64,000 nucleotides of DNA, taken from Tetrapyrgos nigripes (taxonomy: Eukaryota > Basidiomycota > Agaricomycetes > Agaricales > Campanellaceae). The translations under genes were made by a program, and so were the position numbers. Positions 32,001 through 42,889 of this stretch are shown here, piece after piece. Under the pieces are notes generated by a model, which was given only the letters and a program-made list of their open reading frames with translations, made no database searches and was not told the origin of the DNA. How positions within the stretch are numbered: the first letter of the stretch is position 1; every line of letters starts with the position of its first letter. The stretch spans positions 62,001 through 126,000 of the forward strand of contig JAACJM010000137.1 in the NCBI GenBank assembly GCA_013368315.1, in the 5' to 3' direction.

Positions 32001-33578
32001 GATAGGTTTGTATAGTACACACCTGATAGCTAGGAAGATGACATTATGATCCAGTACGATGACTTGAGCTCAGGTGGGTAAGATTGTGGCCATGGCCGCC
32101 CTTATAGTCATCACCATCACCGTTGTCTGAATAGAACCAGTGCATGTCTTGCTATTGGACTGCTAATGAGGCCAAGGTGTCACCTCTTTCACGTCCAGCG
32201 TTAACTTGAGAGTTTTTGGAGACCTCGGAATCGAATCCGGCATCATCAAATTTGCAGGAAATCAGTCCAAGGTTAGTATAAGGGAGATAGCTGGTGGTGG
32301 TGGTTTCAGTGAAAGGCTGACTTTATGAGGTCATCTTGGAAATGGAATGCTGACGGTGATATGATAGAGTGGAGAAGGAGTGTAGGTGGTGTCGACACCA
32401 TGTCAAGGCTGTTACAGTATCTTGGGTGGTGGTGGTAGGAGAAAGCCATGGGACAACGGTGGAATGGTGGTGTGCATCATCGAGTTACCCAGACATAGTC
32501 TTGAAGACTAGGAAGGGTTGGAAATGGACCAGAAGCCGTATATATGAGAGAATGTAGTGGAGGAAAAGGCGGTGGAGTGGGTCTTGTGACCCATGCGGGA
32601 AGACAACGAGCGCGTACCTTGAGAGAGAAATGAGCGCTTGATAGTCTGCAGCGCAAAATGAGCTGGTGCTGCCTGAGCAGGTCTGTTTGAATATTCAAGT
32701 TCGTATGCATGATCATATCGGACAAAGGGGTAAAAAAAAATGGCTGGACGATGATGTTGAGGGAGGGTTGGATTGGATGTCGTTTTCTGAGAAATGCAGG
32801 TCAATGACTAGAGCTAAATAAGGATAAGTATGTATAGGAACACAATAAATGCCTGAACCACACCTGGGACTACTTCTACCTGCAATACCTCTCAGCAGAC
32901 AGATCGTGTAAGGAAACAGAGCTGACTTTAATATCTATAAATGAAGACAAGACTGTTGCACTTGGAGAGCAGTAATTAGCAGCATTAAGTCGAGGAGAGA
33001 AAGGTGCGCTGCACGCATAGACCTGAGCACAAGAGGAACAACTCCAATTAATGCTAATACGGCGGGTAGGGCCGAAGCAAAAGTGCTTGAATTGGATGCG
33101 TACTAGTATAGATTATATTCCGCTTATGATGAGGTCTACATAAAAAGTGTAATGGTATACTGTACTATTTCAATCAATTCGCGAGTCACGCATCACGGCC
33201 CCCAAAAATTCACGAATTTTCCTGAGCTGTCCGTGGTCACAGAGGCCCATTCGCGAAAGGGACAACTGAAATGTCACTAAAAATCTACCAAAAACAGCTA
33301 TAAAAAGGTCAAAATTTCACGAATTTCGCGAAAAATTTCCTCTGTCACAGGTCACTCAGCTGGAATCGCGAAAAAAATATTCGCGAGACAGGGTCACAGT
33401 CACAACCCCGTCATGAATTGATTGGGATAGTGGGAATGTCATGTAACGAGAAAGATGAGGTATAACACGGAATGTACAGGGCAGATAGCCTGAAATGAAA
33501 ACGACATCAGCAGCGTAAAAGGGAATAGAGCATGTAGAAAGCGATGCAAGAATAGCGGCTTACCTCGGGGTCATGGTA
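29059..33578. other. Mostly non-coding; possible exon remnants on the minus strand
   Basis: No complete gene can be supported. One minus-strand stretch (31012-31130) reads GGAFVFLPILEDALEKRMD followed by an amphipathic segment, and another (31383-31650) stays open for about 90 codons, so an intron-rich or decayed gene is possible between 30.9 and 32 kb. I could not connect the pieces. Confidence 0.3.
33176..33415. repeat. Cluster of TTCGCGA palindromes, MITE-like
   Basis: Several TTCGCGA/TCGCGAA cores lie within about 230 bp, and CAATCAATTC at the left end (33172) is inverted as GAATTGATTG at the right (33415). It resembles the subterminal repeats of a short DNA element. No target duplication was found. 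Confidence 0.35.
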
Positions 33579-34097
33579 TCAGTTGCTTCTCTTTTCAGGA
33601 CCTTGCTCCAACTTCTGCATAGCCTGGTACATCTTTGGGTAAAGCCAGTCTGGTTTTGTATGTCTGGTTAGTACAGAATGATATGTATAAAGCTACAAAG
33701 AAGACTCATCTGGGATACTGAGTCCCTCACACCACGATGCACAGATCACATCAACATTTTTCCAAATGTCAGGCTCTCCAAGTTTCCGCCAAATCTTCGT
33801 TGTCAAAAGCTGAGTATCAAAGGTTGTTTTGGGAGGTTCAGTGGAGCATAGCACTTTCAGAACGTAAAGATAGCGGGTTGGGCCATGTTCATCTGGTATT
33901 TCGATAATAGATTTGTCGACACCACAGTCCAGCCAGAACTGGTCAAAAGCATAAGCAGGGTCACCCTCACAAGTTCCTTCGATAAATTCATTTCCGAAAT
34001 AGTGTCTTGCGAGCATGTCAAGCTGAGCAAAAGTGAGGGCCATGCCAAACAGGAAAGGAATTGGGAGGGGCATGTCAATGGAGTTGTGCGAGGTCAT
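33579..34097 (-). CDS. Hypothetical small protein, two exons
   Basis: Exon 1 runs from ATG 34097 to about 33704; exon 2 ends at TGA 33579-33581. The proposed donor is GTCTTC, and the join gives an open frame ending MYQAMQKLEQGPEKRSN. The protein, about 160 residues, has a hydrophobic N-terminus (PLPIPFLFGMALTF), FDQFWLDCGVDKSIIEIPDE and YLYVLKVLCSTEPPKTTFDT. No domain is recognised. It could be a lineage-specific fungal protein. Confidence 0.5.
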
Positions 34098-36250
34098 GGT
34101 TCAAGACTGAGTGCTTTAAACATCACGTGCCCATCCCAAGACTGCCTCAAACATGTGCCGGGTCAATCCTTGAGGTTGCATTGAGGTTGCAACTCTGGAG
34201 TCTGCACCGAAGCCATCCTCGTCTGTTCACGATGTACATCCTGAGCATTAGCGAGAAGTTGATTGGATTTGCAAAAACAATTTCATGTGAGCTTTTTATC
34301 TTCTTCAGTATGAAAACCTATCATCAACTTTACCTAGGAGTCAGACACGTGAAATAACAATGTACTGTCATTTGCCAGACAGGTTGAGGACTTCACCAAG
34401 ACCGTATGTCACCAACCTTTCTGTTCTGTTAAGCTTAAAATGACCTGCCAAATCAGACCATCTTCAAGCAGGAGTCCCCCACTGGTTATCTGCATGACTG
34501 GAACCCGCTCAGTCGCAGACAGTGCACCAGTCATCTGAACCAAAGTGGACGCCATCATGACCGGGTACCTGTGCTGGTATTGCCCTTTATACCTTGGCTT
34601 TGGACTATGTCCCCAATGGTCCTACCAGCCACCCACCAAAGACCTATTTCTCCTATCTTGTTCCTATCACTTATTCATTGTTCTTCTATATAAACCACTC
34701 GACATTCTAGTTAGTCCTTTAGTTCATTCACATCATCTCTGCTCCGTACTAATACTATGCAGTGTAGAGCACAGTCAACTTACTCTAGCTCTCTATCTAT
34801 CTCTCTATTCTCAATCAATCTTGTCTTTGTGTGACTTGGGTGGTTTGTTATTAAGTGTACCAATGATCTTGACACTCATTTCATTTGGCCTTGTAGATTT
34901 CTTGGTCCAGAGTTGTGGGTCAACATCTAAATTCTCATTCTCAATCTGGACAACATACTACTGAGTCTTTGACTTCAGAAGGGAAGAACAGTTTCTCTGA
35001 TTCCAGACCTGAGTATTCTTCTTCTGAACCTGAATATTCTTCTGATTCTGATTCTCCTTCTTCAGAGGGGGAGAGCCACTGAGTCAGCATGATATTTCAT
35101 CATTGGAAAAATCAACTCCTATGAATGATCAAATTTTTGGGCTTCTAAATTGAAGAAAACTTTGAACACCTTCATAGTGCTCTCAGTCACTGGAATAGCA
35201 CTGTGGCTCCCCAATTTTGTCAATTGAGTTATAAGTATGAGCCACCCACAAGCTCACTATCTCTCTGATGCCATTGTAATTTGGTTGCCCAATGCAAGGG
35301 TCAACATACTGACTTGGGCTTGAGTGCATTGATACTGGGAGGTGAGCTAGACCTTGTCACATGGCCTCTGGGGGGGGGGGGGGCTGGACTTGAAGGGATA
35401 TGTTTGATTAAGTTATCTATTTCAAATTGATTATTCAGTGACAAATGCTACTTCTATGAATGAATCTATGTCTATGTCTACTCCTTCCTGAATTTTATGC
35501 ACCTGTGATTCTTTATTAATCTCACGATTCTTGATTTCTTTGCATACACTTCATTCTAGTGGATTACCTGATTAGGGGTCCTTTATAGTATTACTTCCCA
35601 TATTCCCATATCTGTAGATACAAAAGGACCTTCTAGTACCTTTGTCACTTTAACTCTTACTACCCTCACGAGCCTTACTTGCCTTGTTCATAGCAGAGGA
35701 AATATAAAAGCCCTGTTTTGTGAATTGAGGTCTGAGCCAGGAGTTCCACTCTCTCCCTTCTTCTGGATACTTGATACTAAAAGATCACCTTGAAACTGCA
35801 GCTTGAGCCTGAGTGACACTGATGCTGTCCCACAAGGATATGTCAACACAAGATACTTTGCTGAAAAACCATAATGCATTGTCTGAGCCATTATATACAT
35901 TAGTCAATTGTTGTTGCTTGTGCACAAACCCATCCAGTGGGGGGAAAACCAGATTTTCCTCTGTGCCCCCTTCACTTCCCCATTCTGAGAAACATGTAAA
36001 CCTTTCCTTTCCAAAATGAGCATCATGCCTAGAAATAGAAATCCATCATGTATTGCTGGAGCTGTTGTTTTGCCTTTCCTTTGTTGCAGATTTTGTCCTC
36101 CACAATGATCCCATATCTGCAATGTAACCAAAAAAATCAGGCCTCCCAATGATTTTTGAGTTTGGGTCTACAGTATGTTGAAGCTGGTCAATGACATCCT
36201 TTTGTGAATTGGGGGGGTATCCATCAGTCTCAATTGACAAGAGGAACTTG
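34098..36250. other. Degenerate retroelement-like region
   Basis: No intact gene. A TATATAAA box (34688) sits in a pyrimidine-rich stretch that could be an LTR-type promoter, followed by a Ser/Glu-rich frame (SEPEYSSDSDSPSSEGES, 34975-35085). On the minus strand, 36240-35900 reads PDFFGYIADMGSLWRTKSATK and, in a shifted frame, FSEWGSEGGTEENLVFPPLDG, which looks like decayed protein-coding sequence of unknown family. A 16-base G run is at about 35372. Confidence 0.3.
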
Positions 36251-36257
36251 GATCAGC

Positions 36258-37130
36258 TATAAAGTTGGTGTCAGTGACTGTGGGAACTTGGCTGTGAGCA
36301 GGAAACCTCCTCCTTTCCTCCTGGAACTGGAACAGTAGGTAGAGCTGTGAAGGAATAAAGCCAGTGTCAGGAGACTGTGGGAACTTGGCATAGGCAGGGA
36401 TTCCTTCTCCCTGAAATGTACAATGACAACAAAAGGAGTAAATTGAAACAAATATGATGATGCAAGGACAAAAACAGGGAATCTGAAATAAATAAGAACA
36501 AATAGAGTTAAGTAAGGTGGTGTTGCAGAGCTAAGTTGTGGGTGGGCAGGGGCCATAAAGTCAGTGTTGGGAGGACTGTGGGAACTTTGTGTGGGGCAGG
36601 AATGGTCATGTTGGTGGTGGATCCAAGCTGATTGGGATATGGAAATTGGCCATAAAGTTAGTGTTGAAGGACTGTGGGAACTTTGTGTGGAGTAATGGCC
36701 ATAAAGTCAGTGTTGGAGGACTGTGGGAACTTTTTTTGGGTAGGAACCCCCCCTCCTGGACAGTGGCTCCATGTTGGTGGTGGACCTGGGCTGATCAGAG
36801 CACAGCAAGCTGACTTATGGCCCCTCCCTGGTGAAAATTGGCCATAAAGTCAGTGTTGGAGGACCATGTGAACTTTTTGTGGGTGGGAACCCCCCCTCCT
36901 GGACAGTGGCTCCATGTTGGTGGTAGGCCTGGACTGATCAGAGCACAGCAAGCTGACTTATGGCCCCCCTGGTGAAAGGGGGCATTGGGCCATAAAGTCA
37001 GTGTTGGAGGACCATGGGAACTTTTTGTGGGTGGGAACCCCCCCTCCTGGACAGTGGCTCCATGTTGGTGGTGGACCTGGGCTGATCGGAGCACAGCGAG
37101 GCGACTTATGCCCCCCCCCCTGGACAATGG
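36258..37130 (+). repeat. Minisatellite with ATAAAGTCAGTGTTGGAGGA core
   Basis: Seven occurrences of ATAAAG-T/C-CAGTGT...CTGTGGGAACTT begin near 36258, 36355, 36554, 36653, 36704, 36844 and 36990. The last three belong to near-identical units of about 145 bp that include CCCCCCCTCCTGGACAGTGG and CTGATCAGAGCACAGC. No coding role is apparent. Confidence 0.75.
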
Positions 37131-37805
37131 ACCATTGGACCACTGTCATCATGCTTAGGGTTTGTTGAGACCTTTCTGAGACTCCTGAACATTTTCAGTG
37201 TGATGTGACACTGGTCCTTTTCTGCAAGCCATGACATGCATTTTTATAAAAATATATAAAAATTGACATTTTATAAAACCTATGGATCAACCATAGGCAC
37301 TTTTATTAAAGCACTCTCCTTGCACATGATTTTAAAAAATCCAGCACCTCCTGGACCTCTTCTCACGGCCCCAGCATCACTGTTCCACTGCCCATTTCCC
37401 ATTTCAGAAAGCGGCAATGTCAGCACAGCATCTTCTCCTGTCCATCAGCTTGTCTTGTCGCTTTTCAGTTAGGTGTCAGAAACCTCTTGTTCCTTATTCT
37501 AAAAACCCTCAGCTACCCACTTTTCCCTAAGGAGGTCAACTTCTTCTGAGCTGGGTCATTTATCACTTCATCATAGGACCTTGATTTATTGTGTTGATAC
37601 TTATTTGGTTCATTCCTTTAGAAACATGGACATTATTCACAAAGTAGTATATATAGTGTAGGATATTTGTCCTGTATCCTTACTCTAGTCTGGTCTGATT
37701 ATATGGACCTTGCCTTATTCTACTGTCACCTCACCTAAACATCTCCAGCTCAGTTCTGACAAGCTGTGATTCCCTGAACTTTTACAAATACAAACTATGG
37801 AAATC

Positions 37806-38145
37806 ATTCAGGGAAGACAGCTGGTCACCTGACACTACCCACACTCCTTGATATGACTAATTGCAAGGATTTGACATATGTCACATGATGCCATGCCTAA
37901 TATTCCCACACGTACACTATTACAAATAACCGTATTGTTTTACCTCTAAAAACATAGTATTTGCCTTATAGCATGACGTGGACTGGTCAGGTGACCATGG
38001 GCATGTTACCAGCAGATCCAGAATAATGTAAGCTACATTTTTCTCATACACCTCAAGTTGCCACACACATCAGGTGACTGCCCAGCACCTATATTGACTC
38101 TCCAAATGTCTGCCTGTCTGAAACCTCAGCTGCACAGCATTAGTC
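37806..38145 (+). repeat. 340-bp repeat, copy A
   Basis: Starts ATTCAGGGAAGACAGCTGGT and ends CACAGCATTAGTCA. Copy C (38456-38794) is colinear; copy B (38290-38455) matches only the first half. Confidence 0.8.
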
Positions 38146-38289
38146 AGGCCATTGCATGCAATCAGCTCTGATCATCATGTAAATTGGTAGGATACTGCTT
38201 TAAGGCTTGCTGAACACATTATGGTTGGTTTAGGGTTAGGGTTGGGGACTTAAAAAAAAAAACTGTCATGCTTGTCATGCTATTAGTAA

Positions 38290-38455
38290 TTCAGGGAAGA
38301 CAGCTGGTCAGCTGACACTGCCTACACTCCTTCATATGACTAATCCCAAGAATTTGACATATGTCACATGATGCCACACCTAATATTCCCACATATACAC
38401 TATTACAAATAACCCTATTGTTTTACCTCTAAAAACACAGTATTTGCCTTATAGC
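38290..38455 (+). repeat. 340-bp repeat, copy B (first half only)
   Basis: Matches the first 165 bp of copies A and C and stops at GCCTTATAGC, where copy C begins immediately. Confidence 0.8.
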
Positions 38456-38794
38456 TTCAGGGAAGATAGCTGGTCACCTGACACTACCCACACTGCTTCA
38501 TATGACTAATCCCAAGAATTTGACATATGTCACATGATGCCACGCCTAATATTCCCACATATACACTATTACAAATAACCCTATTGTTTTACCTCTAAAA
38601 ACACAGTATTTGCCTTATAGCATGACGTGGACTGGTCAGGTGACCGTGGGCATGTTAACAGCAGATCGAGAATGATGTAAGCTACATTTTTCTCATATAC
38701 CTCAAGTTGCCACACACATCAGGTGACTGCCCAGCCCCTATATTGACTCTCCAGATGTCTGCCTGTCTGACACCTCAGCTGCACAGCATTAGTC
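38456..38794 (+). repeat. 340-bp repeat, copy C
   Basis: Full-length and directly abutting copy B. Closer in sequence to B than to A in the shared half. Confidence 0.8.
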
Positions 38795-39057
38795 ATCCTC
38801 TCATGTGATGTGGAGCACCTTCTGACCTGTGGCTTTCCAAATCTGGCAGTTTTATGGCAATCGGACCAGAACTGAGAGCGTGAGGGCCTTACAAAGGACC
38901 CCACTCATATTGACCATTGTGACAGCTCGCCAAGGTATAGGCTCATACTGACATGGAATCGAAGAGGACGCGGGGATGGATTTTATCCTCTTAGAAGGCA
39001 GGCTGTGTAGACGAGTGGGTGAGTAATCTTTCCTTAATATCTCCTGAAAGTTCGGAG

Positions 39058-39399
39058 ATTTAAAATTACTACGACCACCTTTCGAGTACTATGGACCTGT
39101 CTAATTCTCAGATGGACGACTTTTACCGACATTTCCGTATTAGTGGTATGTTCCACTGTTTCACCGGTCCTGGGGCTTGGAGTGTTGGTCAGGGACTATT
39201 TGGTGATACTTCTCCTGCAAGTGATTTTATGGATCCGGAAAAGAACATCTTGATGGCTATTGTTCGATGGGTTGAAGAGGGTACGGCTCCGGAGACGATT
39301 GAAGGGATGAAGTTTGTGAATGATACGAATAGTCTTGGGGTTGAATTTTTGAGGAAGTATTGTAAGTTCCCATTGAGGAACACTTATGATGGTTTGTGA
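39058..39399 (+). pseudogene. Tannase/feruloyl esterase, C-terminal exon only
   Basis: The frame reads NYYDHLSSTMDLSNSQMDDF, then RISGMFHCFTGPGAWSVGQG, then DPEKNILMAIVRWVEEGTAP and EFLRKYCKFPLRNTYDG. This is the C-terminal end of the fungal tannase/feruloyl-esterase family (GM-x-HC-x2-GPGAW carries the catalytic His region). The large N-terminal part with the nucleophile serine is absent; upstream DNA is repeat sequence. Gly in the usual GMGHC is Phe here. The final GTTTGT after TATGATG could be an intron donor, so a last short exon may follow. The fragment is very probably non-functional. Confidence 0.75.
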
Positions 39400-39966
39400 G
39401 ATAGCATGAAGCCAGAAAGCTGGTCTTGTCAACCGGTGTCTGACCCTTGAATGTCGTTTGTTTACATGCTTGCATCTACAATTATAACAAGTCCCACTAT
39501 GGCCATTGTGAGGCGGGCGATAACCCTTAGGCTAACTTCCTTAGCCCTCCTACGTCTTCCTAGTACCTTAGAACATTCCAGTCTCACCTCTTCCCCTCCT
39601 TTGCTCTTCATTTCTACGAAGTAGTAAGTATCATCCGAATTTCCATTAAGGACCTGTTTGAATCTGCTGTTTCAAGGTTCATACATATTGCGATTCTCGG
39701 AGCAGCCCAGTTCATGGTACGTCAAATTGAGGCCGCTCGTGGTCTGAAACAATTCAAGCCCGTGGTAGGCATTTTGCACATCGTAATAACCATTGCCAGT
39801 TTATCAGTAACTCGTTCGTCGTGATTGTTTCGTCTGAGGTATGATTACTCTTTGATCATTAAACAAAATCGAAACAATGCAGTGCGTGTAAACGTCCATT
39901 GTACAGATAAGTAAAGTTGCAGTAGGTAGTACATTTCAAAGAATAATGTGAAAATGAAGATAGGAA

Positions 39967-40886
39967 TTAATGCACTTCGACGTACGGGGACCGACTGATC
40001 CCCTTCATATCGCCCTTGCATCCTAGTATGTGAACATCCTCCATCCGCTTCTGAATGTCAGCAGAATCAGTGATGTAGTCCTCTTCTTCTGTGTGCAAAC
40101 CCTCCTTAAACTCCGCAGGAACGTCACATACCCACATAACGGCCATGCTGGTCACTAAGGATAGTCTCTCCCAGGCAACCTTGTAAACGGTCCAGTCACC
40201 AGAGCAGACTCGTAGACTCCAATGAGAATGAGCTGCGGCCAGGAAGGGATGGACACGACACTTGAAATGAGGCATATTTCTGTACGGGAACTCGAAGCGG
40301 TTTACACCTTGGGGACCTTGAACAAATATGGGATCCTTGAGACCAAGCGTGACGAATTCAAATTCGTAATCTTGGATAGGAAGACTCTGAATTTTAAGCC
40401 AGGACTCTGAAATCGAGGATTAGAATAACAACTTACCATGAGGAAATGGCGTCGCTGTTCCATTGGATGGACGTGATTATATCGGTGAAGGTCAGCCATC
40501 ACTTCCAATGTCTCGGTCGTGGGAGCAAGGCACCATTTGCCCATTCGCAGCAGACTGGCCATGTCAGCTTGGACTGGGGACGTGCCGCTCAGCATTTTGT
40601 GAGCCAACACAGCGATCAGCACTCACGCCAGATGAAGTTCAATTTGCTTTTCAAACATAGTTCTGACTTCTCGAGTCCCATAAAATACTCTAGATATGTA
40701 GGCTGCACTGTGTCATTGCAAAGTAGAAACTGGACGCGAACAAACACTTACGTGAGGCGAGTCCGGCGGAAACAAGAAATGTGCTTCTGGAGATCCTCCC
40801 TCCAAGTCAAGCGAGATTGTTTCAGGACCCAGGGAGAGGTTAGTGGCAACAGGGTCGTGAGCGCATGTTGCAGGCGTGAACGACAT
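39967..40886 (-). CDS. HNH-family-related protein lacking a visible HNH motif
   Basis: Starts MSFTPATCAHDPVATNLSLG at 40886; a donor follows PPDSPH (GTAAGT near 40752). Further exons read TYLEYFMGLEKSELCLKSK, KWCLAPTTETLEVMADLHRY, then FVTLGLKDPIFVQGPQG and PYRNMPHFKCRVHPFLAAAH, ending SRSPYVEVH. Blocks match the neighbour at 41028: WCLLPSDDTL against WCLAPTTETL, and FPFDDTDMQNIECHVHPFFV against FPYRNMPHFKCRVHPFLA. It therefore seems to be a divergent relative, sharing only the region C-terminal to the HNH motif. Exon edges between 40700 and 40580 are not settled. Confidence 0.6.
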
Positions 40887-41027
40887 GACGATGGACAAGA
40901 AGAAAGATCAACCAACAACATGTGACTTTTGCCAGTCACGAGTTGTTTCCCGAAGTCTTCGGTCATCTCCGACAACCAGACAGCTGCAAACCTCGTGGGG
41001 TTCTCGACTTACGCGACGACTCTCACC

Positions 41028-42620
41028 ATGTATCCCAGCTCTCCTGATCGTCTCGCTGCATCTTCTGATCCAGCAGACGGTGAATACAATCCATATGCAG
41101 AGCAAATTCGCAATCAATCCTTGACAGAAACCCCACAAGTTAATCTTAACCACAAGATTGACCCGAGAAGGGCCCAGGACAGAAATCGAGTTGTGCTCGC
41201 GTCACACCTAGGCTTTGCGTGCATTATAACACATGCTTATGGTGTCATTAGTAGAGTGGTCCAAGGAGCTCACCTCATACCTCGCAGTCATTCAATCCGG
41301 TTGGCAAGTCCTTATACTCACAGGCTACTAGGAAGTCAAGAGCTAAGTAAAATTCCAACAGGTTCAGCAGATAGAGGTGGCAACTGGCAGGCGAAAAGGG
41401 ACTCTCAATTTGGATACCCGTTTTAACGTTATGCTGTGTAAGTCCCTTACATGTTCCGAAGTCGCTGGCTTAACATACTCAAAAGTGCGCGCGGACCTCC
41501 ATATCGCTTTTGATAGCGATATGTGGTGTCTTCTACCAAGTGACGACACGCTTCGAAAAATTTTCGAGCTTATTCAACATAACCATAAGCGCTCAGATTC
41601 AGACAAACCTAAACAGCTTCTCGAGGTTTGCGAATTTGAGCAGCATCCTTTGGTGTTCTCATTTGTAATTGATACCTTTTTTGGACAGAAAATTCCGATA
41701 CCCCAAGATCCGAAGCCAATATACCTCTATCGCTTTACCGCTCTCCGATACTCGAAGGGAGAAGCCATTCACCGCCGCAAGATTGACTTTTCTCGTACAA
41801 CAGGTGTTGCATACCGGCCATACCAACATTTTGACGACTACACTGCTCATTTCTTCCCTTTCGACGACACAGACATGCAGAATATAGAATGTCACGTACA
41901 CCCGTTCTTTGTAGCATACAATTCGGGCATGAAGATGCACCGACTTTTCCAGGTGGATCCAAAGTTGCATGATGCGCTCATCGGTTTGAGCGAAGCACTC
42001 CAGCTTGCTGAAGACATCTACAAAAGCTGTCATAGTATTGGAGAGGATGAAAATACCGAAGAATTGTCAGAAGCAGAGCAAGGTGCAATTAATGATGACC
42101 CATTTCAGTCGAGTGACTATGAAGAGGGATTGTTGGGAAGTTCCCCAGCTGCTCCGAATCGATCGCTATCTACTGTTCCTCCAGCAGAAGCGGGGTCACA
42201 GGAGCCGATCGCTCTAAGAGCAGAAATGGATCATTCTAACATCCAATCTAAATCTTCGGACTGGAGATTACCACTTGATCTTTCCAAAGTCCAGTATGGG
42301 GGCACCTCGCGCATACCTTTCTCCTTCCAAGCCCAAGCTCCTCCTTCCCCGACACCCAAATCTTCGTCGATGGAGAGTACGAGGACCCTTGGTAGTCTGC
42401 CTCATGAGCCTTCCAGCTCCTCCTCACGAGTCGCCGGTCCGAGTCTGAGGGGCTCCGTTGTTTCAATGGGCGAAGATCGAGGAAATCCGGCAAAAAGAAA
42501 GCGCTTGAACCAAGGTAAGCATGACGATCATTGATCGGAGAATGTTCTACCTTTCAATGCTCAAAATACCTTTCCTTTCTTCGTATTATTTCAATAGAGA
42601 AAAAGCCACTTCGTGATTAA
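41028..42620 (+). CDS. Fungal HNH-nuclease-like protein
   Basis: Exons 41028-41303, 41362-41437, 41486-42514 and 42598-42620 join in phase to 467 residues. QGAHLIPRSHSIR is the hallmark HNH_2 motif of basidiomycete HNH proteins; it is followed by VATGRRKGTLNLDTRFNVML and RADLHIAFDSDMWCLLPSDD, where the metal-site His and Asn/Asp partners would sit. Then comes IECHVHPFFVAYNSGMKMHR and a low-complexity Ser/Pro-rich tail ending KKPLRD. Intron 1 needs a GC donor (TTG|GCAAGT); introns 2 and 3 are GT-AG. The head-to-head neighbour at 40886 is a distant relative, with only about 140 bp between the starts. Nuclease activity is inferred from the motif alone. Confidence 0.8.
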
Positions 42621-42889
42621 ATGCTTTGATATGTTAGCTGAAGGATTGAGTGTATAGCTGTATATGTAATGTACCTGCATGCAAGACAAAGTTGATGTTC
42701 ATTGTTCAACATGTGTCCCAGGGGGATACCAGAGACGAAAGAGAAGGAATCTGAAGTAGGCACAAAAGAATGACGATGGCGAAGAGCTGTTGGACGAAGA
42801 ATGAACCGTTGACAACTGAGAAAGCGCACATGGGTACATGAGTTGGTATAGAGGTATTGGTCACAGGGATGGGCTAAACAAATGAAGGA

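Noticed and set aside
35372..35388. Poly-G run as a functional G-quadruplex
   Set aside because: A single homopolymer without spaced G tracts; run length may also be a sequencing artefact.
38231..38252. Interstitial telomere repeat
   Set aside because: Only about two TTAGGG units are present and the same 20-mer occurs elsewhere in a non-telomeric context.
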